Source of the DNA: Acanthosepion esculentum
Taxonomy: Eukaryota; Mollusca; Cephalopoda; Sepiida; Sepiidae
NCBI GenBank assembly: GCA_964036315.1
Contig: OZ038487.1
Span: 56,150,909-56,214,908, forward strand
Direction of reading: 5' to 3'
DNA length: 64,000 nt
Shown: positions 11,789-21,840 of the stretch, piece by piece
Layout of the letters: the number at the start of each line of letters is the position of its first letter
How positions within the stretch are numbered: position 1 is the first letter of the stretch
Made by a program: the position numbers and the translations under genes
The notes under the pieces: generated by a model
Databases searched by the model: none
The model's input: the letters and a program-made list of their open reading frames with translations, nothing else
Told to the model about the DNA's origin: nothing

Positions 11789-11832
<44 letters not shown>
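11758..11832. repeat. (CT)n-(TA)n microsatellite
   Basis: CT array followed directly by a TA array. Confidence 0.9.
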
Positions 11833-11899
11833 GCACATAAGTATAAAATTTCAGACGTAAATAAAATATATCCGTAAAGACAATATAAATGAAAATCAA

Positions 11900-12065
11900 T
11901 ATAAATACTTTTCTTTACCAACACATTTTGCCCCCTGTGTAACTTTATCAAGGTGGAAATAAAAAACATTGATAAAATTCCTCAGGAGACAAAATGTATT
12001 GGTAAAATAAATTTTCCTTTTGTCTTTTCCTTATACACACACACACACATATATTTATATATATA

Positions 12066-12110
<45 letters not shown>
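11900..12110. repeat. PLE-associated foldback plus (CA)n(TA)n
   Basis: TTTACCAACACATTTTG (11917) pairs with CAAAATGTATTGGTAAA (11989), a variant of the hairpin at 10.33 kb. It is followed by CA and TA arrays (12037-12110). Confidence 0.6.
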
Positions 12111-12113
<3 letters not shown>

Positions 12114-12230
12114 ATTCACAGATAGTACTGTCTCACTGTATCACAACTCCTCAGTGTAACTAGACATACAAATGCCTCAAGCCAAGATTGAAACCCAACC
12201 GATTTGATGTCAGTCAGAGTTTTAACAATT
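12111..12230 (-). repeat. SINE-D copy
   Basis: The reverse complement holds the box-B-like GGGTTTCAATC and the end block GATACAGTGAGACAGTACTA. It matches 18.07-18.2 and 56.02-56.16 kb. The head (box A) is decayed here. Confidence 0.6.
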
Positions 12231-12617
12231 GGGGAAAATACAAAAAAAAACAACTCTGTCAAAAAAGAAAAAACAGATGCCTGCCTAAACAAAGACCTAA
12301 ATTGTTCAATGCCTCTACAAATCAAACTAAAACAGAGCTCTTATGACAACAATACCAAAAGTGCTGAGGTATTCCAATCTGAAATTGTGACTCCAAGTTT
12401 CACACTAAGGTAATCTTCAGGTGATAAATATATTAGGTCAATATATATATATCTATATCTATCTATATATATATATATATATAGTATATTTATTATGGCT
12501 ATTTTTATAATGATTTTATAACCTATATATGCTATAATTTTCAAATATATTATACTTGCTCTACACTGTATTGAGCACATTTTTAAGAATAGTATTTTTT
12601 GGTTATTGGAATTTATT
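12231..12617. other. AT-rich DNA with short (TA)n and (CTAT)n
   Basis: It holds a microsatellite at 12440-12482 and nothing else recognised. Confidence 0.4.
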
Positions 12618-13395
12618 CTGTACTAGCAGCATGACACGGCATTGACCGTGCTTGATTCAAAAATCGTATGACTCATACAGCAATCGCTATCATTTGACTT
12701 AAAATATTTTTGCCCTTCCTTGCCTTTAAAGGAATGCCCTTTGCCATGCAGATGTTGCTACATTCCTTACTTTTTGCCTATCTCACACTGCAAATTTTTT
12801 CTAAGTTCTATACTAAACATTAAATCTGTTACGAAAAAAGAACTAAACAAAATGAACACAAAACGATCAGCTTTAAAAAAAGAACTCGTAACTGGAAAAA
12901 CCGAATTAAAAAAGAATGTTAACAACAAATACTTTTTCACACCCAACCCAGTTCTGCGGAATCAGAATCAACGTTGAGTTTAAGCAAGCAAATGAGCCAA
13001 TTGGAATAAAGTGCCATGCAGATTTAAATTTTTCCCACTTGTGATGAATGCAGCTATCGATTTTTTGCATGATAGCATGCTAGTTAACATTCGTGTCAGT
13101 CAGCTGTTGGCTTTCACGCTGGCCAATAGAATCTTCCTGCCTATTCGTGGCAGCCAGCCATAGGCTCTCACTCTGGCCAGTAGAAAATGGCTACAAACTA
13201 CATTTAAACTGCTGTGGAAGCATGAAAAAATCGATTATTTACACTATTGATGGGAGTTGGGAAATGCAAAGTTGGTCTTCCAGCTAACTTGGAGCATGTG
13301 CATGTAAATTTTGGTGCAAATCTGTCGAAAATTGCGTCTGTGCATTTGTTACACACACAAACACATCCTGCCTTTTATAGATAGAGATACACCAA
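12618..13395. repeat. unclassified element with terminal hairpin and internal tandem copy
   Basis: It begins ACTAGCAGCATGACACGG with a short hairpin CGG..CCG, a terminus style I associate with Helitron-like non-autonomous elements. It ends near the (TA)n at 13.4 kb with CCTTTTATAGATAGAG. Inside, GGCTTTCACGCTGGCCAATA (13110) is repeated as GGCTCTCACTCTGGCCAGTA (13160). The frame at 12720-12977 has no recognised motif. Boundaries and class are inference. Confidence 0.35.
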
Positions 13396-13397
13396 GA

Positions 13398-13456
<59 letters not shown>
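13396..13456. repeat. (TA)n microsatellite
   Basis: TA array of about 55 bp. Confidence 0.95.
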
Positions 13457-13459
<3 letters not shown>

Positions 13460-13611
13460 ATATAAATAAATACAAAAGGAAAACTTTTTTAGCTGATGAA
13501 TTTTATCCTCTGATGGACTTTATCAAGGCAAGAATTTCTTTTGTCTTTATTTATATTGTCTTTTTACAGATATATTTATAGTTATATATGAATTTTTGCA
13601 CACATACAAAC

Positions 13612-13623
13612 AAACATACACAC

Positions 13624-13662
<39 letters not shown>
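13612..13662. repeat. (CA)n-(TA)n microsatellite
   Basis: CA-rich run passing into TA repeats. Confidence 0.9.
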
Positions 13663-13667
<5 letters not shown>

Positions 13668-13995
13668 GACAACCATTCAAAAAAATTAATAACAATTAAC
13701 AAACAATATACATCACACAATTACATCTTGAAAGACAACCTTAGAAAGAAATTAATGACAGTTAACAACAAACCCCTTGAAAATTGGCTAAATAAGTTCA
13801 CAAAAGTGCTTGGGACAATTGTCGATAATGACTATCACTATGAACAATTATTACACTCCCTTACACCCACCAAATGGAAAAATTTAAGAACACTAGCAAA
13901 ACTCAATAAAAATTCATCAAATTTTTCTTATCTGTCATATTGAACAAAACATTTTTGAAAGAAAGATTGCTGCCCAAATATACACTATTATATAT
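13663..13995 (+). pseudogene. PLE N-terminal ORF fragment
   Basis: The frame reads LKDNLRKKLMTVNNKPLENW, then ATA-rich residues, SLTPTKWKNLRTLAKLNKNS and, after one stop/shift, a KTFxKxxxLPKYT-like end that stops at the (TA)n near 13985. The segment LKDN..KLMTVN is present twice in tandem (13.66 and 13.73 kb). The shared end LLPKYT is the point where the other PLE N-terminal fragments in the window also terminate. Confidence 0.55.
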
Positions 13996-14354
13996 ATATG
14001 TATAATTTATTTGAAAATTATAACATAAATATGTTATAAATCACTACAAATATAGCTATTTTGTTTCAACACTTCTGGTGACTTATTAAGTGATGGTGTT
14101 GAATGTAGAATAAAGAGTTTAAAAGGTTCAAATCGACCCAACACTCTCGATAGGGGAAAATACAAGTATATGAGAATTCAAAATACTTGACAATGAACCT
14201 TGGTTATAATAATTAATGCTTAGGGTTAGACTAAAATAGAAATCATTCTAACTAATTAATATTAAATTTTACTATAAAATTAATAAAATCATTAATAAAA
14301 ATAAAATTAAAATAAAATTAATAAAATCATTAATAAAAATAAAAACCTATACTT

Positions 14355-14356
<2 letters not shown>

Positions 14357-14406
<50 letters not shown>

Positions 14407-14416
14407 GTGTGTGTGA
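14357..14416. repeat. (TA)n-(TG)n microsatellite
   Basis: TA array passing into TG repeats. Confidence 0.95.
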
Positions 14417-14559
14417 AATGGATTAAAACTGACATATTCTTATTTTTAATTTATTTTGTTTAAATGTTACTTTTGATGCATACTTATATTCAAGTAGAAG
14501 ATCTATTTTTTTTTTTCTAAACAGTATTTTACAGGCCGGTGGAAGACCTAGACTTAACC

Positions 14560-14860
14560 TCTTTTCAAAAGTAACTCACATTTGATACAATAGTTGTTAA
14601 TAAAAATGAACATGCTACCGCCCCTGTCTAAATGATTAGATTTCTCTGTATCCTTGGAAACAAATATTATGAATGTATGTTATTTTAAAACTATGTTTAA
14701 TTTCAAAATAAGTTATTCCAAAATTCGCTTGAAAAGGAAACAGGACTACGAACTTTAATTTAATTATATAATTGAATTTGAAGTTGTTAGTTCCTGTTTT
14801 TGAGACATGGTAATTCCTGTGTAGCAATGGAACCATATTTTTAAATCAGTTAATTTATAA
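14560..14860 (-). repeat. PLE-associated dispersed repeat
   Basis: This is the reverse complement of 37.07-37.33 kb. Shared blocks are GAATTACCATGTCTCAAAAA, CGAATTTTGGAATAACTTAT and CCTGTCTAA..GATT. The plus-oriented copy lies directly beside a PLE endonuclease fragment, so a PLE 5' or 3' region is likely. No intact ORF is present. Confidence 0.55.
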
Positions 14861-15121
14861 TATATGGAGGATGTTCCAAAAACTTGAACTGATTTTAAAT
14901 GTGAATTAAGTTTAAGCATCTCATGATTTTTTTCTTTTTCTTTCAGATTTGGCAGACATTTGGTCGATATTATTTTTCATGCATAATTGCCATGACTTAC
15001 ATAACATGATCCAATAGAGAAATAAATAAATTTTTACCAATAACACTGATTTATTTACTGCTGACTTTGATCCGTCTTAATGAAACACTCTTATATATAA
15101 TTCGTCTTAAGCAAACACCCT

Positions 15122-15148
15122 TTATATATATATATATATATATATATT
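15122..15148. repeat. (TA)n microsatellite
   Basis: Short TA array. Confidence 0.9.
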
Positions 15149-15980
15149 TACAAAATGGTTAGTAAACCTGGAAAGTGTATTTGATTACTAAACACTTACA
15201 CTTCAGTCCATGGGAAAATCTTGAGTAGCAGAACAGTTTCTATATTTTGTCTCTTTTTCAGACAGGCAAACTGATTTTGTGCCTGTAGAAAAACCTACGA
15301 GTACATGTCAGGTACATGATTACTGAAATGGCTGCTGTATTTCTTGTTAGTCCTGACAGAAATCATAACGATGATTTACAAGAGTTTCATGTCCCTTATG
15401 CACAACTGTTGACAATATTCAAACAATAGTTTGCCACTGTTGAATTTATTTAATGCACAACTAACTTGAAAATAAATCAGTAGCCCTTGTCAGTCCAGGT
15501 TTCAATCACATCTTTCTCTGACTTTCATCCAAAAGAAAGGATTTTTATAGCTTGTTTCCTTTTCTGAACAAGGTTTGATAGATTGATGCATATTTTTTTA
15601 AAAGAAGAATGCAAATGCTTATTTACTCTAGCAAAGAGAACACAACATGTATATAAATCATAGTTTTCAGTTAGCTTAGGAAATACTTACACATATATAA
15701 AAATTGATTCCATAACATAATTAAATCTTCCTACACTTCTTTTCTATTATTGTTTTATGGCAATTCTTTGGCATTCATACACTTTTATTCTTATCTACTT
15801 CTTTATCTATATAGGTATTTACTTAACCGAGCTGAGGGTGACAAAAGGCAAAAAGTGCTGGGGGCCTAAAGAAGCCTGAACTCATTTTAATAATAATGGT
15901 TTATAGAACAAATATCTATCACACTGACCATAACTCGGATCATATAGTGATTGTGAACTTCACATTATTTTGTTTGTTGC
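15149..15980. other. AT-rich sequence without recognised feature
   Basis: No coding or repeat structure was identified by eye. Confidence 0.4.
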
Positions 15981-15984
15981 ATAG

Positions 15985-16230
15985 TATGTGCTTTGCCAGG
16001 GCAGCATATGGCTTTATTGTTCTTCTCCTGGTTGCTAAACGTATCTAGAGAACCCAGTCTACTCTGCTATTTAACTCACAAATTATGGGTGAGAATAGAT
16101 GAATTCATACCTTTCTTAAGGGTACCTGGGTGAAAGTGAATATAACAAACACTGACCGAAATTCAAAGTTGGCTGACCAATTTTTTTGTTCCATGCTATT
16201 AACCATTGCACTATCTGCATCCCCACAAAT
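15985..16230 (-). repeat. SINE-E copy
   Basis: On the minus strand, GGATGCAGATAGTGCAATGG gives a box-A-like head, followed about 40 nt later by a box-B-like AACTTTGAATTTCGG. The family block around ACCCAGGTACCC and GAGTAGACTGGGTTCTCTAG follows. It matches 46.7-46.95, 45.3-45.5 and 22.3-22.5 kb. Confidence 0.7.
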
Positions 16231-16633
16231 GAAATAACATATATAAAAAAAAAAGATGCTAACCATTATTCTTTTGCCATGGGCTTATCTATATTTGTGT
16301 AAGTACATCAATAAGTTTGTAGGCCAAAATATTTATTTTATATAAAATATTTAATCTCTTTTATACCCAAGTTCTGTAGTGAATAAAAACATAATACAGC
16401 AAAAAAAAAAAAGAAAAAATACAGATTAAACTTGAGCTAAAACCTGTAGAAGGCTACAGATTTATTGATTCCTCCTCATAATTTCATTACAGAAATGAAC
16501 TGAAAATTGGGAAGGAAGGAATTGCTAGTCAGGAGTAAACATTACTGACCAAATAAGATTGTAATATGTTATAATTATTATAATGCACTTAAAATAAAAT
16601 GCCTTGCTAATGGTGTTCCTATCAAAGGTTTTG

Positions 16634-16635
16634 TG

Positions 16636-16710
<75 letters not shown>
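16634..16710. repeat. (TA)n-(TG)n microsatellite
   Basis: About 60 bp of TG immediately abutting a transposon terminal inverted repeat. Confidence 0.95.
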
Positions 16711-16713
<3 letters not shown>

Positions 16714-17608
16714 GCGTGCGATGGATAAATTGTCGTCTAAATTTATGCAAAAATGAAAATAAAACTGATATCTCATTTTAACAGATATATTTACCAAAAT
16801 TACACAAAAATATCTTGAAATAGTAAAGAGTAAATTTATTCAATAAAATTGCCATTGGTTTCAACCACAGACTCCAGACGACTTCAGAATCTCCTGAAAC
16901 TCTTCTGGATGGTCTCCTTGTCTAAGTTGGTGAATGCTGCCATAATCCTTGCCTTTAGTTCATTTTTGGTATTACAAGGAGTTTTGTTGGTCTCTCACTC
17001 AATTGTGCCCCACAAATAATAATAAAGAGGGTTGCAGTCTAGAGAGTTAGGTGGTCAGATGTAAGGGGTGATGTGTTCACAGAAATTGTCTGACAGCCAT
17101 GACTAGGTTCTCCTGCTTGTGTGCCATGGCACAGAGTCCTGTTGCCAGGCATAGGGTCTTCCAGCAGTCACCCTCTTAACCCTGGGCAGCACAACCTCCT
17201 CAAGCCACTTGATGTAGGCCTCTATGTTGAGGCCTTGTTGTAGGCCTCTCTGTTGAGGCCTTGTGGGGAGATGAATGGAGACATAACATTGCCATCACTA
17301 GTGATCACACCAAACACCTTTAAAGTCACCATTAGACCCAAACACCTTCTGAATCTTCTGCACTGTCCTAAGATTGACACCTAAACACTCTGAAATGTTT
17401 CTATTGGCTCTTCCAGCATGAATGCAATCAGTACAGCATGCCATTTCCAAATTTCTGGCAGAGTGAATTGCATCATAGTGCTCTTTTTCTCACGAATGGT
17501 GCCCAACTGACCCTACTATACTGTGCAGTTGACAAAATTAAAAACAAACAACTTGCATGCATGAAATTAAAAATATAAAATGGTGACAATTTACACATTG
17601 CACCCCCC
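16711..17608 (-). mobile_element. Tc1/mariner-superfamily element, near full span, decayed
   Basis: Terminal inverted repeats are GTGCGATGGATAAATTGTCG at 16716 and the complement of GTGCAATGTGTAAATTGTCA at 17589-17608. The minus strand in between reads broken transposase blocks: an ESTMMQFTLPEIWKW-like start, a TLCLATGLCAMAHKQENL-like middle, and ITPYI.P.NSLDCNPLYYYLW with the conserved NPLDY-type motif, then a SFRRF.SRLESVVE-like end. The helix-turn-helix, Asp and NPLDYY regions are recognisable but frames are broken by stops and a duplicated 30-bp stretch at 17.21-17.26 kb (GAGGCCTTGT). It is related to the element at 35.54 kb. Confidence 0.75.
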
Positions 17609-17642
17609 CCCTCTCTCTCTCTCTCTCTCTAATATGATAAAA

Positions 17643-17832
17643 ATATAATTTTAAGGTATGCTATATTCATGGGTAAAAGTAATCAATATAAGGGATAGAG
17701 TGTATGTAAATATAAAGGTGGACATTGAGGACAACAACAAATGGCGACAGTCTGTTGCATGCATGAATGTAATCTCCAGGACATCAAAAACAGACTGTTG
17801 TTGTTTGGTACTTGCCTCAGTGTCCAATTTTA

Positions 17833-17840
<8 letters not shown>
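17643..17840 (-). repeat. PLE end with hairpin and decayed hammerhead
   Basis: The minus strand carries CTGGAGATTACATTCATG, then GCAACAGACTGT, where the intact relative at 54.83 kb has CTGACGA..GAAACAG. Inverted arms (GGACATTGAGG at 17.72 kb against CCTCAGTGTCC at 17.82 kb) enclose it. The block CCTTATATTGATTACTTTTA down to GCATACC is shared with 44.85-44.92 and 54.93-54.98 kb. Confidence 0.55.
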
Positions 17841-17905
<65 letters not shown>

Positions 17906-17906
17906 T
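17836..17906. repeat. (TA)n-(TG)n-(TATG)n microsatellite
   Basis: Compound array directly beside the hairpin segment. Confidence 0.95.
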
Positions 17907-18065
17907 AGGTTTGTGGATAAATACACAATGCACAACAGTTTATTCAAAAATTGAAAAAGTGCTATGAAAACTAAATAGATTGAATTGTTGTTTCTTTAAT
18001 CACATTTCTATGAATGAATATATGATGCGATATATATCTATATATATATACACATATATATATAT

Positions 18066-18205
18066 GTCATTCACAGACAGTACTGTTTCGCTGTATCACA
18101 GCTCCTCAGTGTGACTAGACTTCCGAATGCCTCAAGCCAGGATTGAAACACAACTAATTTGGTGTCAGCCAGAGCTATCTTCACTCGGTAGAGTTACACA
18201 ACTAA
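18066..18205 (-). repeat. SINE-D copy
   Basis: The reverse complement shows box-B-like TGTTTCAATCC and the end block GATACAGCGAAACAGTACTG. It is the sister of the copies at 12.1 and 56.0 kb. Confidence 0.65.
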
Positions 18206-18344
18206 ATCTAGTGTATTCTTTTTACAAATGTAAACAAATGCCAATCAGCCAAAGTGCTCCATTCATTTTACTGAAGAGCTTTGCATTAGTGCAGAGAGAG
18301 AGAGAGAGAGAGAGAGAGAATGTAAAAGTTCTTAGCTTGCCCAA

Positions 18345-18785
18345 AAGAGATTTTTTAATCATTTTACTCCAAGCAAGAAAATAAAGCCACTAAGCTGCAA
18401 GGGGTTATTGAGTGTTAGTGAATATGAGAAAAAACTATTAAGGAGAGAGAAGAATGAATGAACATAAATTAAAAAGACAGAAGATAACGATTGATATCGC
18501 ATTTAAATTTTTGAAGATCATTGTTAAATGGGAAGCAAGAAGCCAGAAGAATACTCCACAAGTGAGAAGTGTGAGAGAACAAAACTGTTATGATAGAACT
18601 TATAGTTAGATCTAGTCTTTTTAACTGTAAAATGATGATACCTTGCCACCAATCTTGTACTGTGGCTAAATTCATAAAGTCTAGGTACCGTAGTATTCAC
18701 AGAAAAGGCACAGGGAAGCTACATTACAGCAGTGGGAATGTGACTGAAGCCAAGAGGCCAGGTCAGGAGCAATAACATTGCAGAT

Positions 18786-18792
<7 letters not shown>
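18345..18792 (-). pseudogene. LINE-C 3' portion
   Basis: The minus strand starts with RKICNVIAPDLASWLQSHSH, then CCNVASLCLFCEYYG, then breaks. The end is a LNAISIVIFCLF-like frame and a 3' UTR with CAGCTTAGTGGCTTTATTTT. It is 5'-truncated, decayed, and joined on the right to the (TA)n that ends the PLE fragment at 18.82 kb. Confidence 0.7.
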
Positions 18793-18819
<27 letters not shown>

Positions 18820-18821
18820 GT
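18792..18821. repeat. (TA)n microsatellite
   Basis: TA array between LINE-C and the PLE fragment. Confidence 0.9.
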
Positions 18822-19040
18822 TGTATATTTTGGCAGCAATCCTTCGTTTATGCATGTTTCATTAAAAACGACAGACAAGGTACTACGATTGAGCCTTTTA
18901 TTTAATTTTTCTCGGGTTCAAACAAAAGCATTCTTTACAGGACAAAGGGTGTGTAAGAACTGTCCAAATGTTTTATGTTTCCGAGCACTTTCGGCTATAC
19001 CTTTAGCCATTATCAAGGATGATTCGATTTTTCAGCGTAA
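18822..19040 (-). pseudogene. PLE N-terminal fragment (pseudo-LTR copy)
   Basis: Minus-strand frames read a FGQFLHTLCPVK-like segment and NETCINEGLLPKYT, then TA repeats. It follows, on the same strand, the PLE endonuclease C-terminus at 19.09-19.28 kb, so the order is endonuclease end, spacer, then N-terminus of a partial second copy. This head-to-tail overlap is characteristic of Penelope-like pseudo-LTRs. A second, inverted copy lies at 19.26-19.44 kb. Confidence 0.65.
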
Positions 19041-19088
19041 TTGAGTGTGTGCATTATGTGTATGTCTTAGTGTGTAGTAGGGATGTTT

Positions 19089-19277
19089 TTAATTTCCGAA
19101 TATGGTTAGCACATTGTGGCTTTGTTCGTAGTTAATATTGTTAAGGGTAGGCTTTTTCTTTTTTATTATTAAAGCCTCCATTATTTTTAATTGTTTTTTG
19201 CAGATGGATGCAGTTAATATATTTGTGTTTTCGACTAGTATGTTTCTAATGGAAATTAAGCTGAAAAATCGAATCAT
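19089..19277 (-). pseudogene. PLE endonuclease C-terminal tail
   Basis: The frame reads ISIRNILVENTNILTASICK, KQLKIMEALIIKKKKPTLNN and NYEQSHNVLTIFGN before a stop. KIMEALIIKKKKP.LN is the recognisable end of GIY-YIG endonuclease domains of Penelope-like elements (L.I.EAL.I....P.LN). The catalytic GIY and YIG motifs are absent because the fragment is 5'-truncated. Similar tails appear at 41.43-41.66 kb (minus) and 56.72-56.79 kb (plus). Confidence 0.65.
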
Positions 19278-19441
19278 CCTTGATAATAGCTAAAGGTATA
19301 GCTGAAAGCGCTCGGAAACATAAAACATTTGGACAGTTCTTACACACCCTTTGTCCTGTAAAGAATGCTCTTGTTCAAACACAAGAAAAATTAAATAAAA
19401 AGCTCAATCGTAGTACCTTGTTTGTCGTTTTTAATGAAACA

Positions 19442-19443
<2 letters not shown>
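19262..19443 (+). pseudogene. PLE N-terminal fragment, inverted partner
   Basis: The plus strand reads AKGIAESARKHKTFGQFLHT, LCPVKNALVQTQEKLNKKLN and STLFVVFNETC before (TA)n. It is an inverted repeat of 18.84-19.04 kb with about 225 bp between the arms. The cut-off is slightly earlier (NETC) than the usual LLPKYT. Confidence 0.65.

Positions 19444-19502
<59 letters not shown>
19444..19502. repeat. (TA)n microsatellite
   Basis: TA array of about 58 bp. Confidence 0.95.
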
Positions 19503-19505
<3 letters not shown>

Positions 19506-19514
19506 AATTTTAAG

Positions 19515-20230
19515 GAAGTTGTAATGATGGGAGAGAGTTAGGGAAGAAAGATTTATTCTCCCATTTGTATTTCCCCTTGTTATGGGAAATATTATATCCA
19601 TGGTATAACAACACCATAGTTCATGGACAGAATGAAATCAAAATGAATGACAAACATACTTTCTTCTCAGAGAGACTTTTATACTACTAAGACATACACA
19701 AAACCATATATACATGTGTCCCAAATAGGAAAACGGTATATCATAGATATCTACACAGTAAAGCAGAGTGTAAGGATAATCAAAAAGGAATGGTCTTACA
19801 TATAATGTGAAGATACTCCTGTATCTGGAGAAGCCATCTTTAGGACTCCAGATTCAAATGTGACATATTCATCTATGTCTCAGGTGCAGACATATTCCAC
19901 TAACAGGATATAGCAAGCCTTAGGTTTTTCCAATTTGAGGTCTGCACACTGGAGTTTCTTTATATATCTGGGAAACATATATTTTCAATGGCACCATAGA
20001 CTTGTAAGCTGCTGGGGAGGCAGATTTAGCCTCTGCCAGGGCTGCAGAGGGCTTGGGCTAAAGAAAGCAACCTCTCGGTTTGGCTACTATAAATCAATTG
20101 AAATTTGACTGCTGCTTTCATCACTGTATGGAGTGATTTCATTAAGTGGCCATTACATGAACCATGTAACTTATCTCCAGCAAGGGAGATAATTACATTC
20201 TGTATCCCTACAGCATCTTTGCAATTTCAC
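19515..20230 (+). repeat. dispersed repeat R-unk1, copy 1
   Basis: It is homologous to 29.89-30.42 kb. Shared blocks are TTTGCATTTCCCC-type, GGACAGAATGA..TGAATGACAAACAT, and the end CATCCCTACA. The structure (about 0.55-0.7 kb, no ORF, sharp common end) would fit a solo LTR or a non-autonomous element. The class is not determined. Confidence 0.5.
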
Positions 20231-20690
20231 TGCTCACTATTGAAGCAAAGATTGTAACTAATAAGTAAAATTTTGAAATCTATTCTTTAGTACGTTCATA
20301 GTATTTTATTTTTGTCTCCTGATTAGTAGATTTTGGAATCTGTGAGTGTCGATAAGTAATCATTTTATTTATGTATACATAGACAAACACACACACACAC
20401 ATATATATATATGTTCCTATTACTAATGCATATTCCGAAACATTTAAATATATATGTTGGTATATGAATAAATCTGTAGCCTCATGATGATTCATTTTAT
20501 AGAACACATATTTATTTTATAACTTAATCTCCTACCTTGTAAATGCAGTTAATACATTAGTGAATTTTAATCATATAAAAGGAACATTTTACAACAAACA
20601 GAGCACAAAATAAAAAATGGAAGTGGAGCTAAGTCAGTATAGATATATAATTATATATATTTTTATTTATGGTGGACTCTCCAGTCATAT
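20231..20690. other. AT-rich sequence with short (CA)n(TA)n
   Basis: A small microsatellite at about 20388-20412; nothing else recognised. Confidence 0.4.
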
Positions 20691-20943
20691 TTGATGTATG
20701 AGGGCCAAGCAGCTCAGTTCCTAGGAACTGACAGCCAGACTCCATCACATAAGATTTGATTATGGTGGTGAAGGTTTTGTGCAGAACCAACCACACTTTT
20801 TGAAGGGCCGATTACAAAGACCTGGTGCATTACGTGCCACAAGGTCCCCAAACGACCTTCCACAGGTTTTGAATTCAGAGTTGTTCTTTTCCTAGACCAG
20901 TTTCCATCCAAGGCTATAGAACCCAGTCTGTCCTTCTATTTAC

Positions 20944-20945
<2 letters not shown>
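20690..20945 (-). repeat. SINE-E copy with alternative 3' module
   Basis: The minus strand holds the family core (GGACAGACTGGGTTCTATAG, CCTTGGATGGAAACTGG) but then a 3' region (GGTCGTTTGGGGACCTTGTG, CACCACCATAATCAAATC) unlike that of the copies at 22.5 and 46.5 kb. The tRNA-like head was replaced by (TA)n at 20.94 kb. Confidence 0.6.

Positions 20946-20990
<45 letters not shown>
20944..20990. repeat. (TA)n microsatellite
   Basis: TA array of about 46 bp. Confidence 0.95.
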
Positions 20991-20993
<3 letters not shown>

Positions 20994-21029
20994 CAGCAAG
21001 GGTTAGAACCCAAAATAGAATGACTGGAG

Positions 21030-21360
21030 GAGACAAAATTTTGTTATAAACAAAGAAAAGAATATTGAACTATTACATCATATCTGTCTTCCTAAATGGT
21101 AGTAAATGCTGGACAATCTCCCCAAAGATGAGGAAGAGATTTTGAAGCAAGAGAATGTGGCTCTACAGAAAAATGCTTAGGATACCATGGACTGAACATA
21201 TTGGAAAGAGCAATAACAGTTACTTGAGAAATCTCTTCTCCCGAAAAATTGTTTTAAGAGAAAGATTTTATAAATTTCAACTGAAAACAGTATTGGCTAC
21301 TCAATCAATAAATGTCAAATGTTTCCTTATAAGGAAACAGCTAATATTACCATTACCAAA
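21030..21360 (+). pseudogene. LINE-R fragment
   Basis: The plus strand reads a FLNGSKCWTISPKMRKRF-like segment and MWLYRKMLRIPWTEHIG. This is the clearest RRMLRIPWTEH block of the family in the window. It is truncated on both sides and joined on the right to a 5S-like sequence. Confidence 0.65.
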
Positions 21361-21362
21361 AC

Positions 21363-21480
21363 TGCTTATAGCCATATCATGTTGAAACACTGGTTTTTGC
21401 CCAATCACCAAAGTTAAGCAATGATGGGCCTAGTAAGTACTCAATGGGTGACTGCTGGAGAATACTAAGTGCTGTAAACT
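21363..21480 (+). repeat. 5S rRNA-derived sequence, full length
   Basis: The segment follows the 5S rRNA order from end to end: GCCATATCATGTTGAAACAC (5S GCCATACCACCCTGAACAC), AAAGTTAAGCA (5S GAAGCTAAGCA), GGGCCTAGTAAGTACTCAAT (5S GGGCCTGGTTAGTACTTGGA), GGGTGACTGCTGGAGAATAC, AAGTGCTGTAAAC. Length about 117 nt, as for 5S. The replacement of GATCTCGGAAGC by ATCACCAAAGTT is shared with the copy at 24.3 kb, so this is a dispersed 5S-derived retroposon rather than a recent 5S pseudogene. Confidence 0.75.
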
Positions 21481-21563
21481 ACATAACAGGCCTAGCAAGC
21501 TGGCAATGGACACAGTCTAGATACATATACTCACAGAAGATCTTGCTATACAGAGGTACTTCT

Positions 21564-21840
21564 TTGGGCACCTCAGTGTGGTGTAATGGTTAGCAATCTT
21601 GTCTTGCTAAAACAATTACGACTGAATAGTAAGTTCAATCCTCACTCGGTGCTCCACACTCTTGGCCATGTGCCACATCTAAGCTATGCTTAGAAAATCA
21701 TTTTTGGGCACCTTGAGGCAGTGTAAGGGTTAGCAAGCTTGTCTCGCTAGAACAATTATGACTGAGTAGTGAGTTAGATCCTCACTGGGTGCCCCTTTTG
21801 GTCATGTGCCACATCTAAGCTATGCTTGGAAAATGACTAT
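21564..21840 (+). repeat. tandem tRNA-Ser-like dimer flanked by 12-bp target duplication
   Basis: Two tandem units (21566-21700 and 21706-21840) each begin with a tRNA-like body of about 90 nt. Unit 1 pairs GGGCACC with GGTGCTC as acceptor stem, and unit 2 pairs GGGCACC with GGTGCCC perfectly. Unit 1 has an anticodon-like loop TTGCTAA (GCT, serine) and a long variable arm as expected for tRNA-Ser. Each has a 45-50 nt tail CATGTGCCACATCTAAGCTA. The direct repeat AGAGGTACTTCT at 21552-21563 and 21841-21852 shows the dimer was inserted as one piece. Confidence 0.75.

Noticed and set aside
21363..21480. Functional 5S rRNA gene
   Set aside because: Many substitutions in conserved positions, shared with a dispersed copy, and no terminator-like T run directly after it.
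21566..21655. Functional tRNA-Ser(GCT) gene
   Set aside because: Mismatch in the anticodon stem, tandem degenerate twin with a shared tail and flanking target duplication show a retroposon.
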